A stretch of DNA of 64,000 bases. Origin: Gigantopelta aegis (taxonomy: Eukaryota; Mollusca; Gastropoda; Neomphalida; Peltospiridae). This document shows positions 22,378 to 33,394 of the stretch, in pieces. Location: positions 5,177,036-5,241,035 of the forward strand of contig NC_054703.1 of the NCBI RefSeq assembly GCF_016097555.1. The letters are read 5' to 3'. The translations under genes were made by a program, and so were the position numbers. The stretch's first letter is position 1. Each line of letters starts with the position of its first letter. The notes under the pieces were generated by a model that made no database searches, was not told the DNA's origin, and saw nothing but the letters and a program-made list of their open reading frames with translations.

Positions 22378-22990
22378 AGAACCAGTAAATGGATAAATGT
22401 TACCGAATTTATGACTTGATATTTCAACTTGTAACGTTACAACTACATGCAAAAAACCTTTGACTTGTTAGAACTCTGTAGGCTCTCCATTTCCTGTTAC
22501 TATTTTTCATTCACTTATACAGTAGGAAAACATTGGGGTTTTGTTCCCCTATTTTGTTTTGAATTAATCATCAACTAATATATGTGGAAGATCTAATTTG
22601 TGCTATCGCGCTTGAGGACAAGTTCACCTTACTTTTATCTCAGCAGCGACTTTTATTGTACAGCTATACATTTGCCAACAGTGTGACACCCCCTGGTTGT
22701 TGAGTAGAAGCTGCCTTAACCCCAGGCAGCCTGATTCAGTGATTATCCAATGTCTGTTTTCAAAACTTCTTTTTGTCAAGATGACATGTAAAAGGTTACT
22801 CAAGAATTTTTCTATGGAATGCATATCACTCGCCTGTAGGTTATCAGGAGAGAGATTTATCACTTGCCTGATTTTTTCAAAAGTAAAGGATTGTGTTTGT
22901 GAATTGTATAGAAGTTTATATTTTACAAAAACCGTGTCCGTCCCCAGAACCAAAAATAACGTGAAATGATCAAGTTTCAGTGACAAACAG
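22372..22990 (-). other. Duplicated intron block of ZNF-2
   Basis: No gene. The block matches 8845-9480 and 31813-32384, including CCAACAGTGTGACACCCCCT, one copy only of the part duplicated in the ZNF-1 unit. Confidence 0.65.
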
Positions 22991-23565
22991 AAGTATGAAA
23001 GACTGTGCCAGCCTGCGTACCATACTATTTTGGAGAATACTATTACATATCAAAGACAGTGCCAGCCTGTGTACTATTTTGTACTATTTTGCAGATTATT
23101 ACTACATATCAAAGACAGTCCCAGCTCATGTACTATTTTGGAAAGAAAGAAATGTTTTATTTAACGACGCACTCAACACATTTTATTTACAGTTATATGG
23201 CGTCAGACATATGGTTAAGAACCACACACATATTGACAGGAAACCCGCTGTCGTCATTACATGGGCTACTCTTCCAATTAGCAGAAAGGGATCTTTTATT
23301 TGCGCTTCCCACAGGCAGGATAGCTCAAACCATGGCCTTTGTTATGGATCACTGGTCGGTGCAAGTGGTTTACACCTACCCATTGAGCCTTGCGGAGCAC
23401 TCACTCAGGGTTTGGAGTCAGTATCTGGATTAAAAATCCCATGCTTTGACTGGGATCCGAACCCAGTACCTACCAGCCTGTAGACCGATGGCCTACCACT
23501 ACGCCACCGAGGCCGGTTTTGTACTATTTTGGAGACAGCTATTACATATCAAAGAAACAGAATCT
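22990..23565. repeat. 49-bp repeats, interrupted by a SINE
   Basis: Three to four units of the 49-bp repeat (22990-23141 and 23520-23565), split by the SINE at 23142-23519. Confidence 0.85.
23142..23519 (-). repeat. SINE, tail type A with h2 head
   Basis: Full-length 378-bp copy inside the 49-bp repeat. It has a perfect 13-bp target duplication TGTACTATTTTGG (23129-23141 and 23520-23532). It ends CCGAGGCCGGTT at the head side. The insertion came after the units duplicated, since ZNF-1 and ZNF-3 units lack it. Confidence 0.97.
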
Positions 23566-24324
23566 ATGACTTGAACAACATGCAACAAAAATTGACTTGT
23601 TACAACTCTATAGGCTCCTTGTTTCCTGTTAATATTTTCATTCCCTTTTATAGAAAGCATTTGTACAGCGTGCATCTGATGCGTGGTCGATCTAGAATCA
23701 ATCCCAAAACCCCACTGTAAATCTCACTCCCACTGCCCATAATTCCATGGATTATGCAAAACATTAATTATTCATATGCTGGTTTATTTGAATATTGTCT
23801 GCATCGTTATCACTGGGTTATTGGGAAATGTACGAGGAAAAAACGTACGTGGAGGAAACGTATGTGGACGAATCATATGTACGAGCAATGTACCATCAGA
23901 GAAACTTTAGCACTAATTCAAAGTGGTAGCATTTAAAAAATAGGTTTTATATTTATATATACAATATCAGAAACGTAGCTAACAGGAGGGGGGGGGGGGG
24001 GAGTATATTAAAATAATAGAGCTTACTGGTTATTGATATTCATGGTTTAAGTATCTAACCTGCATGAAATGGCTGCAAAATGGTATTTCAGAGCCTCAAG
24101 ATTTCACAATTTCCAGGGTATTCCTCTATATAATTAGAATGTATAGTTTTATTACTACAAAATGAGGACATCAATGAGTCATCTTCGGTTTATAATGTGA
24201 ACAGAGTGGACGGAATGTACGCAATGAGTTCTAGAAATGTACTTGGACCAAGTCATTGATACACGAAATGTGTACTGGACAAATCATGTGGAACGCTTTC
24301 CCAATGAGTAACTAAAACTAGCTG
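23566..24324 (-). other. Duplicated intron block of ZNF-2
   Basis: No gene. The block contains stretches shared with the ZNF-1 unit (CATCAGAGAAACTTTAGCAC; ACTGGTTATTGATATT; GTACTTGGACCAAGTCA) and a G-tract at 23987. Confidence 0.65.
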
Positions 24325-25675
24325 TGGGTGGGATCCGAACCTAGTACCTACCAGCCTTACGTTCAATGGCAACAACTACACAATCGAGGCCGGTACCTAC
24401 CGCGCTCAGTTGCCGAACCTAGTACCTACCAGCCTTACGTCCAATAGCAACAATTACACCATCGAGGCCGGTATCTACCGCGCTCAGTTGCCGAACCCAA
24501 GTACCTACCAGCCTTACATCCAATGGCAACAACTACACCATCGAGGCCGGTACCTACCGTGCTCAGTTGCAGAACCTAGTACCTACCAGCCTTACATCCA
24601 ATGGCAACAACTACACCATCGAGGCCGGTACCTACCGCGTTCAGTTGCCGAACCTAGTACCTACCAGCCTTACGTCCAATGGCAACAACTACACCATCAA
24701 GGCCGGTACCTACCGCGTTCAGTTGCCGAACCTAGTACCTACCAGCCTTACGTCCAATGGCAACAACTACACCATCGAGGCCGGTATCTACCGCGCTCAG
24801 TTGCCGAACCCAAGTACCTACCAGCCTTACCTCCAATGGCAACAACTACACCATCGAGGCCGTTACCTACCGCGTTCAGTTGACTAACCTAGTACCTACC
24901 AGCCTTAAGTCTAATGGCAACAACTACACCATCGAGGCCGGTATCTATCGCGCTCAGTTGCCGAACCCAAGTACCTACCAACCTTACCTCCAATGGCAAC
25001 AACTACACCATCGAGGCCGTTACCTACTGCGTTCAGTTGACTAACCTAGTACCTACCAGCCTTACGTCCAATGGCAACAACTACACCATCGAGGCCGGTA
25101 CCTACCGCGCTCAGTTGCCGAACCTAGTACCTACCGCACTCAGTTGCCGAACCTAGTACCTACCAGATTTACGTCCAATGGCAACAACTACACCATCGAG
25201 GCCGGTACCTACCGCTCTCAGTTGCCGAACCTAGTACCTACCAGATTTACGTCCAATGGCAACAACTACACCATCGAGGCCGGTACCTACCGCTCTCAGT
25301 TGCCGAACCTAGTACCTACCACGCTCAGTTGCCGAACCTAGTACCTACCAGCCTTACGTCCAATGGCAACAACTACACCATCGAGGCCGATACCTACCGC
25401 GTTCAGTTGACTAACCTAGTACCTACCAGCCTTACTAGCTGTGGGTGGGATCCGAACCTAGTACCTACCAGCCTTACGTCCAATGGCAACAACTACAGCA
25501 TCGAGGCCGGTACCTACCGCATTCAGTTGACTAACCTAGTACCTACCAGCCTTACCTCCAATGGCAACAACTACAGCATCGAGGCCGGTACCTACCGCGC
25601 TCAGTTGACTATCCTAGTACCTACCAGCCTTACATCCAATGGCAACAACTACACTATCGAGGCTGGTACCTACCA
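24325..25675 (-). repeat. 78-bp satellite array grown from an h2 SINE head
   Basis: About 16 units of 78-79 bp plus some partial ones. Read on the minus strand each unit is the h2 tRNA-like head: CCGGCCTCGATGGTGTAGTT (A-box TGGTGTAGTTG fits TRGYNNARNNG), then GGTAGGTACTAGGTTCGG, the first half of a B-box. The edge unit still reads GGGATCCGAACC like an intact head; inner units have GTTGCCGAACC. The same site is a single-copy head in the ZNF-1 unit (10495-10595) and ZNF-3 unit (33310-33380). Open frames here are period artefacts (78 = 3 x 26). Confidence 0.97.
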
Positions 25676-25689
25676 GACACAGTTTCCAT

Positions 25690-26235
25690 TAACAAATCGG
25701 CGGATGTTGATATAAAATATTTGTTCTTTTCAACAACACTGTAATAATTTGTGCGAAGCTTTTATTATTTATATAATTTTTACAATAATACATGTAGCTA
25801 TACAATAAACGTGTCTCTTGTTTAAATTATATTTAGTTTAAGACATGTCTGTTAGTAATGTAAAATATTTATTAATTTAATTGAACGAACCGGAATGTCA
25901 CAACTATAAGAGTCCGAACCTGTGTTCTATTTCGAGTGTTAGATATTGAATTTACCGAGAATAAACTCAATGTTTGTGGGCAAAAAAATAGGCAATGTGT
26001 AAAAGATAAAATATGACTTACGTTAACGTGAAGATAGACTTGAGCTTTGTTTGTAATCTGTAAATGGAAAACGTAGAAAGTTGTTCTAATAAACAAAATA
26101 AACGTGCCGAACAACAATCGAGTTACCACAAAGGAAACGGTCACGAGGAAGTTATTCTGGCCTGTTATTCGGACTGTTCAAAAGCGACGATATACGGACT
26201 GGTATTAAATCAGTTATCGACAAAAAATCAGCGGA
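25690..26235 (-). promoter_or_regulatory. Probable 5' exon/promoter region of ZNF-2, copy a
   Basis: Homologous to 11640-12250 and 33395-33960. On the minus strand the donor GTAAGT is kept at 26021-26016, while the second donor of the block reads GCACGT and is lost. No long open frame. Confidence 0.45.
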
Positions 26236-26740
26236 TACTAACGTAAAATACTTATTTTAAAAAAAACCTATAATAACGAACGTTTCTCATATTTAAATTA
26301 TATTTAGTTCAAGACATGCTTGTTAGTAATGTAAAATAATTATGAATTTCACTGAATGAACCGGAATGTCACAACAACGAGTCCGAACTCGTGTTCTATT
26401 TCTATTAGTGTCAGATATCGAAACTGTGAATTTGTCGAGAATAAACTGCATGTTTGTGGGCAGAAAAATAGGCAATGTGTAAAAGATAAAATGTGACTTA
26501 TGTTAACGGGAAGATAGATTTGAGATAGAGAACGTAGACAGTTGCTATAATACACCAAACAAACTTACCAAACTTACCGACTAACAATTGGGTTACCACA
26601 AAGGAAACAGTCTCGAGTAAGGTATTGTAGCCTGTCATTCGGACTAGTAAAGTAAGTCGATATGCGGACTGCGATTAAATCTGTCTCTTGGAAGGAATTT
26701 GTTCTTTTACTTCTCTATTCTTCATGTTGTAGACTCCAGA
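26236..26740 (-). promoter_or_regulatory. Probable 5' exon/promoter region of ZNF-2, copy b
   Basis: A second, tandem copy of the same block. Here the upstream donor is kept (GTAAGT at 26577-26572) and the downstream one is lost (ATAAGT): the reverse of copy a. The two copies together would keep both sites. Confidence 0.45.
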
Positions 26741-28174
26741 GGGAGGAGTGGGCATATTTTGGTTGTGTATTTTTGTTTGTTTCTGTTTGTTGTTTTTCTT
26801 GTTTGCTGTTGTATAATTACAAAATTTCTCAATTCTGATTGGACGATGTCGAACAAAAACTTAATGTGTCCTTCGATAAATGATTTATGTGTATTTTTGT
26901 TTTACTAAATATGGTGTGTCCAGGCGTTTGGACTTACATTTTAGAAGGGGGGGGGGGGGGGGGGCACTAAATTGTGGCTACCTAAATTTATGAGGGGTTA
27001 AGACATGCTTCCCCGGTAAAAGTATTGAAACAAAGAGAACATTTGCTTGACCAAGGGGAGGGTTCGACTGTCGTAAGCCACCCTCTGTACAAGCTCCTGT
27101 CTTTGTAATTATATAACATCGGTTTCTCCTGTTTTTTTAAAAATGAATTTATGATGTACAACTTTCAGAAACTGTATAAAGTTGCGTAGCGTAGTGAAGG
27201 AATTTAAACTAAACACCTCAGAAAATGAGGTCATTACGTCAAATGGGACGTCAAATTATGTAAAGTAGATAATGGGAAGAACGTTAGAAAGAGATTTATT
27301 AATTATGTGCAGTTTTAACTAAATAAGTTGTGCTGTTTGTAATTTTAAGAATTGTTCGTAATTTGTTTGCGAATTTATCGATTTTATACAATTTGTGACT
27401 GTTATACATCGATTAATTAGCAAACAAATTACGAACAATTCTTATTTAATCAGTGCACCACAACTGGATAAAAGCCGTGGTATGTGCTGGAGGGTTCGAA
27501 TTTCAGCACGGCACCGAGGCAATTGCCATGATTGCTCTCCTTACTTGCCGTTAAACCCCGATAATCGTATAGCGTGGACGGCAAGAAAAAAAATGCCGTG
27601 GTGCCTTACCAGGGTTGCCGCCGTGCCCTTCCCATACAGTCCGTGTTGTATATGTATCCTTCCTTGTGCCATAGCATTGTTGTACTGGCCATGTCAAATA
27701 AAAAGTGTAAAAACACCCATATTTTTTTTTAAAGTTTACTTTTAAATTTTATTTGCTTTACAGCTGCCGACAACAACAACCCAGGAGGCTACACTGCAGG
27801 TTTTTTTTTATTATCTTTTTTTTTTCTTAACAAAAAAACATTTTATTATTTAACGATAAAAAAAAAGTATAATGAAAAATCACATTTAGCGAAGTCGGCT
27901 TTCTTGTTGACACACGGAGTGACAGTCAGTTATACTTGGATCTTAAACAAAACGTGCTAAACTGCTCATACAAAATAACTTTATTTACAGCAGTTTAAGT
28001 CAAGGACATTTATGAATAGATTATTTGTGACTTAAGGCCTTTTTCCATGGGGCCGATTTTTACCGCAGTTTAAGATAACGTCATTTATAAATATGTTCTT
28101 TGTGACTTGTACAATATTTAAATAATTATTCATTGTTTATTTACGTTTGGATACCGCTCTAAAGCGTTTGTGAC
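26741..28174. other. Duplicated non-coding block
   Basis: No gene. Shared with 34400-34790 plus 36386-37270, including GGGGTTAAGACATGCTT and a G-tract at 26947. It contains a foldback hairpin at 27346-27444 (TAAGAATTGTTCGTAATTTG and its complement) and a SINE-like fragment at 27455-27725 (CAGTGCACCACAACTGG...GCCGTGGTATGTGCT). Confidence 0.7.
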
Positions 28175-28186
28175 CGGAACACATGA

Positions 28187-28510
28187 CGGAAGGAAATGTT
28201 TTATTTAACGATACACTCAGCGCATTTTATTTACGGTTATATGGCGTCGGACATATGGTTAAGGACCACACAAATATTGGGAGAGGAAACCCGCTGTCGC
28301 CACTTCATGGGCTACTCTTTTCAATTAGCAGCAAGGGATCTTTTATATGCACTATCCCACAGACAGCATAGCACATACCACGGCCTTTGATATGCCAGTC
28401 GTGGTGCACTGGCTGGAACGAGAAATAGCCCATTGGGCCAAACGACGGGGATCGACCCTAGACCGACCGCGCATTATGCGAGCGCTTTACCACTGGGCTA
28501 CGTCCCGCCT
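28187..28510 (-). repeat. SINE, tail type A with h1 head
   Basis: Full-length copy with the head GACGTAGCCCAGTGGTAAAG on the minus strand, B-box GGTCGATCCCC-like, and tail GGAAATGTTTTATTTAACGA. Target duplication CGGAACACATGA / CGGAACACGTGA (28175-28186, 28511-28522). Confidence 0.95.
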
Positions 28511-28522
28511 CGGAACACGTGA

Positions 28523-28974
28523 AGTCGAATTTACATTCGGCGTTATTCCTTTGATCTGCCGAGATATTACGAGTCGATTCGTAGAGAAAGGACGTGTTCG
28601 CGACGCAACGGAAATGCTGAGTGGTTATTTGTTTTGGCAGTGTCGTGTTTTTTCTTTCGTGTTGTTTTGTGGACATATAAGGTGATATACAAACGTAAAT
28701 AAACAATGAATAATAATGTGTAAGTAACATAGAATATATTAATAAATTTTAGCTGCTGTAAATAACTTTATCATCATTGACATGTTAGCACGTGTGGCAA
28801 CAAGAACAGTGCCTTGTAAAGGTCTTTACAGTAGTGCATAACATTTCTACTTTTATTAAAAGGCATAGATCTGTATCCAGCAAATTGCATAGACTAGAGT
28901 CCAAGACCTTAACGTTAAGTAAGTTTTGTCTGTGAAACAATAGAAAGTAAGTTTCCTTCTTACCCATCTTCTGA
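28523..28974. other. No gene seen
   Basis: Unique non-repetitive sequence. No coding region I can support. Confidence 0.45.
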
Positions 28975-29250
28975 ACAAAATGGTTGCCTTGGTGCCCTTC
29001 CAACTTGCCTTGGTGCCCTTCCAACTTGCCTTGGTGTCCTTCCAACTTGTCTTGGTGCCCTTCCAACTTGTCTTGGTGTCCTTCCAACTTGCCTTGGTGC
29101 CCTTCCAACTTGCCTTGGTGCCCTTCCAACTTGTCTTGGTGCCCTTGCCTTGGTGCCCTTCCAACTTGTCTTGGTGCCCTTGCATTGGTGCCCTTCCAAC
29201 TTGCCTTGGTGCCCTTGCCTTGGTGCCCTTCCAACTTGCCTTGGTGCCCT
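28975..29250. repeat. 21-bp minisatellite, about 13 copies
   Basis: CCTTGGTGCCCTTCCAACTT-type units of 21 bp. Because the period is a multiple of three and lacks stops, it is open in several frames on both strands, so I do not call a protein. Confidence 0.95.
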
Positions 29251-29254
29251 AAAT

Positions 29255-29440
29255 TTAGAAATTCGACCCCTGTGTGCTTTCCTGTCTGTGAGAAAGTGCA
29301 CATAAAAAATCCTCAGCTGCATTAGGAAAATATAGCGGGTTTCCTGTCATAACTACGTGTCAAAATTACCATATGTTTGACATCCAATAGCCGATAATAA
29401 ATTAATCAATGTGCTCTATTGGTTTTGTAAAAAAAAAACG
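29255..29440 (+). repeat. SINE, tail type B, head missing
   Basis: Middle and 3' parts only (CCTGTCTGTGAGAAAGTGCA ... GACATCCAATAGCCGATAAT). The 5' side is replaced by the minisatellite. Confidence 0.8.
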
Positions 29441-29779
29441 TTTTTGTTGTGTTGTTGTCTTATGGCGGTGTTGTTGCGGGTGGGCGGGTTTGGCTGGGTT
29501 TGGCTGGGTTTTTTTTTGTAGCTTTTTAAGAAGCACGGAGTTAGCCTAAGCAGTACGGAGCACGAACTATGTTCTACAACTTAAGAAACTGTAAGACAGT
29601 ATGTGGTAAATACTCACCCAATTGAAAACCAAAAACTGAAAAGATTTAAATCAGTTGTTTAATTTTGATACACAGAAAACCTACAAAAATGTGTTTATGA
29701 AAAATTAGAAACTTACAATATCATCAGAAAACATGCTTGACAAAATTTCATACTAAAATAGTTTGTGTACATATTTACA
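29441..29779. other. No gene seen
   Basis: T- and A-rich unique sequence. Confidence 0.45.
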
Positions 29780-30066
29780 GCTCACATTTGTAAATCTTAT
29801 TAACAACATAAAATGACATTAAAATAGTTTGAACAATCACATTTCAAACACACATAACCAGCATAGTACTGTGTCTAATCTTATATATAATAGCCAGCAT
29901 AAACTATGTTTTGGATCGCACAGTGTGTCTAAAACATTTTACAGATGCATTACATTTGAAAATCTTATAACCTAACAAGAACTGTTTATGCTCGCACTGT
30001 GTCAAAAACAGTTTGTAGACATGTCACATCTGAAAATGTTATCATGATCAAATAACATTTAGTTGG
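29780..30066. repeat. Single-copy counterpart of the 64-bp satellite region
   Basis: Holds one clear 64-bp-type monomer (AATCTTATTAACAACATAAA at about 29800). After it come the same degenerate phrases in the same order as 4612-5075 (ACCAGCATA, TAAACTATGTTTT, GAAAATGTTATCA, AAATAACATTTAG). Confidence 0.75.
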
Positions 30067-30070
30067 TACC

Positions 30071-30142
<72 letters not shown>

Positions 30143-30182
30143 CACACCACACCGAGAGTGATACAGACACCCACACATACAA

Positions 30183-30253
<71 letters not shown>

Positions 30254-30330
30254 CATAGACACCACAGAGAGAGAGAGGAGAGGGGTAGCATACACAAACA
30301 GAGAGAGAGAGAGAGGGAGGGGGGGGGGGG
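30071..30330. repeat. (GA)n microsatellite, two blocks
   Basis: GA runs at about 30073-30137 and 30195-30252, then shorter GA tracts, directly 3' of ZNF-3. Frames through it are meaningless. Confidence 0.97.
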
Positions 30331-30371
30331 TTATGGGTCAATAATTTGGTGCAGTATGTGTACCTTGCTAC

Positions 30372-31691
30372 CTATTGACTGCTGAATTTTGACACCTCAC
30401 ATTTGAAATTCTTAACACCAGTGTGAACCAGAATAGGTTGTTTCAATTCGGTATTTAATGAGAAACATTTTGCACATACCTCACATTTGAAATTCTTCAC
30501 ACCAGTGTGAACCAACATGTGTCGTTTCAATTCGGTATTTTGTGAAAAACGTTTTGCACATATCTCACATTTAAAATTCCTAACACCAGTGTGAACCAAC
30601 ATATGTCGTTTCAATTCGGTATTTTGTGAGAAACATTTTGCACATATCTCACATTTGAAATTCTTAACACCAGTGTGAACCAACATATGTTTTTTCATGT
30701 TGTCATTGCTTGAGAAACATTTTGCACACACCTCACATTTGAAATTTCTAACACCAGAGTGAACCAACATATGTTGTCTCAAGTTGGTATTGAGTGTAAA
30801 ATACTTTGCACACACCTCACATTTGAAATTCTTAACACCAGTGTGAACAAACATATGTTTTTTCAAGTTACTGTTGCCTATAAAACATTTTGCACATACC
30901 TCACATTTGAAATTCTTAACACCAGTGTGAACCAACATATGTTGTTTCAAGTGGGTATTTTGTGAGAAAGATTGTGCACACACCTCACATTTGAAATTCT
31001 TAACACCTGTGTGGGTGTTCATATGTCGTTTCAAATCAATATTCCTTGGAAAACATTTTGCACATACCTCACATTTAAAAATTTTAACACCAGTGTGAAC
31101 CAACACATGTCGTTTTAAATACGAATTGAGAGAAAAACATTTTGCACACATCTCACATTTGAAATTCTTAATACCAGTGTGAACCAACATATGGTTTTCC
31201 AAGGTGTCATTTTGTGTGAAACATTTTGCACATACTTCACATTTAAAATTCTTAACACCATTGTGAACCAACATGTGTTTTTTTAAGGACTGTTTCCGTA
31301 TGAAACACTTTGCACATGTCTGACACTTGAAAGGCCTAAGCCCAGTATGGACGAGCATATGTACTTTCAACAGGCAACTATGTAGGAATGATTTTGAACA
31401 CACATCACATTTAAAATTCTTAGCTCCATTGTGAATTAATATATGCTTTTTCAAGTATCTTTTCTCAAGAAAACACTTTCTGCACACCTCACACTGATAT
31501 GGTCGTTCATCAGCGTGGATCTTCATATGCCGCTTAATCTTACTCTTGTAAGGAAAACACTTCAAGCACATCCCACATTGGAAAGGCTTCTCGCAAGAAT
31601 GTGGTTTCGTTTCTTCCACCAGACGAGGCTTGCTTTCACAATGTTTTGACGAGACCTCACGTTTGACACATCTATCATCACTGCTAGACAT
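30372..31691 (-). CDS. ZNF-3: polydactyl C2H2 zinc-finger protein, short 3' end
   Basis: 439 residues from the conserved MSSSDDRCVKREVSSKHC start at 31691. Thirteen intact fingers at 28-residue spacing follow. Finger 14 has the first His replaced by Pro (LKQPILVH) and the last finger is cut after FKCEVSKF. The gene runs into the satellite relic and GA repeat at 30071-30360, so its original 3' end is gone. Fingers 1-3 match ZNF-1 and ZNF-2 closely. The middle fingers differ mainly at helix positions -1, 2, 3 and 6, the DNA-contact residues of this fold. Fingers 12 and 13 have the same helix (SQNTELKR). Probably a nuclear DNA-binding protein; no KRAB, SCAN, BTB or ZAD domain seen. Probably still functional as read. 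Confidence 0.92.
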   Translation of the reverse strand: MSSSDDRCVKREVSSKHCESKPRLVEETKPHSCEKPFQCGMCLKCFPYKSKIKRHMKIHADERPYQCEVCRKCFLEKRYLKKHILIHNGAKNFKCDVCSKSFLHSCLLKVHMLVHTGLRPFKCQTCAKCFIRKQSLKKHMLVHNGVKNFKCEVCAKCFTQNDTLENHMLVHTGIKNFKCEMCAKCFSLNSYLKRHVLVHTGVKIFKCEVCAKCFPRNIDLKRHMNTHTGVKNFKCEVCAQSFSQNTHLKQHMLVHTGVKNFKCEVCAKCFIGNSNLKKHMFVHTGVKNFKCEVCAKYFTLNTNLRQHMLVHSGVRNFKCEVCAKCFSSNDNMKKHMLVHTGVKNFKCEICAKCFSQNTELKRHMLVHTGVRNFKCEICAKRFSQNTELKRHMLVHTGVKNFKCEVCAKCFSLNTELKQPILVHTGVKNFKCEVSKFSSQ

Positions 31692-31818
31692 ATTTCTCTT
31701 AAGACAGAGGACCTTCAACGTTTTGATCTTATGCACAAAATATTGTTTCTTTACCAGCCTGGAATGAACATTTACTGGTGTGTCTTCAAAGTTGCAGGAT
31801 GAACAATGGTACTGAAAC
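31692..31818 (-). other. ZNF-3 5' leader and 3' splice site
   Basis: TGGTTCTGTTTCAG on the minus strand ends at 31812, as in ZNF-2. Conserved leader of about 120 bases to the ATG. Confidence 0.6.
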
Positions 31819-32384
31819 AGAACCAGTAAATGGATCAATGAAACTATAATTTATGACTTGATATTTCAACTTGTTACAACTCTAAAGGCTCTCTCTTAAT
31901 GTTAATATTTTGCATTCCCGTGTATAGTAAGAAAGCATTGGGGTTTTCCCCCAGTTTTGTTTTCAATTAGTCATCAACAAATATATATGGAAGATTTAAG
32001 GTGTGTCATCGCGCTTGATACCAAGCTCATCTTACTTTTATTTGAGCAGCGATTGTTATCGTCCACCTATAAATGTGCCAACAGTGCGACTCCCCCTGGT
32101 TGTTGAATAGACGCCAGCCAGCCTGATTCAGTGATTATCCAATGTTTCTTTTTAAAACATATTTTTGTCAAGACGACATGTGCAAGGTTATTCAAGAAAT
32201 TTGCTATGGAATGCAAATCACTCGCCTGTAGCTTATGAGGAGAGTGAATTTTCACTTGCTGTATATTTTAAAAAGTAAAGGATTGTGTTTGAGAATTATA
32301 TAGAAGTATATATTTTACAAAAACGTATCCATCCCCAGAACCAAAAAGAACGAAACATTACCGACTTTCAGTGACAAGCAGGAG
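31813..32384 (-). other. Duplicated intron block of ZNF-3
   Basis: No gene. It parallels 8845-9480 and 22372-22990 (CCAACAGTGCGACTCCCCCT). Confidence 0.65.
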
Positions 32385-32640
32385 TATCAAAGACAGTGCC
32401 AGCCCATGTACTATTTAGGAGACTACTATTACATATCAAAGACAGTGCCAGCCCGTGTACTATTTTGGAGACTAGACTACTATTACATATTAAAGACAGT
32501 GCCAGCCCGTGTACTATTTTGGAGACTAGAGACTACTATTACATATCAAAGACAGTGCCAGCCCGTGTACTATTTTGGAGACTAGAGACTACTATTACAT
32601 ATCAAAGACAATCCCAGCCCGTGTACTATTTTGGAGACTT
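32385..32640. repeat. 49-bp repeats, about 5 copies
   Basis: Units with GTGTACTATTTTGGAGACTA; some carry a small extra duplication (AGACTAGAGACTAC) not seen in the other two units. Confidence 0.92.
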
Positions 32641-32788
32641 TTGGCAAAAAAAAAGAAAGAAGAAAAACAAAAGTGCATGTATGTATGCATTAAAATAATA
32701 GAATTTACTGGTTATTGATACTGACGGTTTAAGTATGTAACCTCCATGAAATGGCTGCAAAATTGTATTTCGCAACCTCAAGATTTCA

Positions 32789-33239
32789 AACCCAAATTCA
32801 TCCAAAACGGCATTAGCCAACTCTTCCATGTTGTAACGTCGCTTGGTATGAGACGGCCCCTGTAACTGCTGCACAAGGCGGAATCGCCCAGTGGCGATCA
32901 CGTGATCTACGTCTCGAAATAGATCGCCGAGCTTTGTAATTGTTGCGACGGAGTGTCACGAAGCGTAGCTGAATGTGGGTGCTGTCGGGTTTCTTTCTGT
33001 AGTATGTGTATTAGTGATTAATATGTGGATTTTTTTGTATCAGTTAACTCGAAAATGATCGATGTAAAGGTATTTGACGTCAAACATAGGATTGTTGTGG
33101 TATTAGAGCGGAAATCTTTGCCTACCATTTGGTAGTCGGGAATTGCCAAAAATATACATAGGTTGGTCTCTGACTGTAATGAGAGCGTATTTATGTCCAA
33201 ATGTCCGTCTAGATCTCTTACAGTCAGAGTACTCGGGCT
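32789..33239 (-). mobile_element. One end of a helicase-bearing DNA transposon
   Basis: Matches the right inverted end of the element at 54764-57050, ending GAGTACTCGGGCT at 33239. Its inner side keeps the start of a frame on the minus strand (ATG at 32829): MEELANAVLDEFGFE, the beginning of a RecQ-like helicase. It interrupts sequence that is continuous in the ZNF-2 unit, with about 130 bp of host sequence missing. Confidence 0.8.
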
Positions 33240-33309
33240 ACTTGGACACATGAAATATGCACTGGACAAAGCATGTGGAAAGGTTGCCCAAATGTGTCGT
33301 TAAATCTAG

Positions 33310-33380
33310 ATGTGGGTGGAAGCTGAACCTAACAACCTTAAGTCTGATGGCTTAACCACTACACCACCGAGGCCCGTGCC
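33310..33380 (-). repeat. Single-copy SINE head (type h2)
   Basis: Reverse-strand GGCCTCGGTGGTGTAGTGGT, at the same place in the gene unit as 10495-10595 and the 78-bp array. Confidence 0.7.
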
Positions 33381-33394
33381 AACCTGGCACAAAA

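Noticed and set aside
24410-25715. Frames with NLVPTSLTSNGNNYTIEAGTYR repeats, which look like a secreted repeat protein
   Set aside because: The 78-bp array (3 x 26) is demonstrably an amplified SINE head; two other frames are open as well.
28785-29325. Frames with HQGKLEG repeats or PSNLPWC repeats
   Set aside because: A 21-bp minisatellite open in several frames on both strands; no start context and no other domain.
29986-30385. Ser-Leu and Arg-Glu repeat proteins
   Set aside because: GA/CT microsatellite artefacts.
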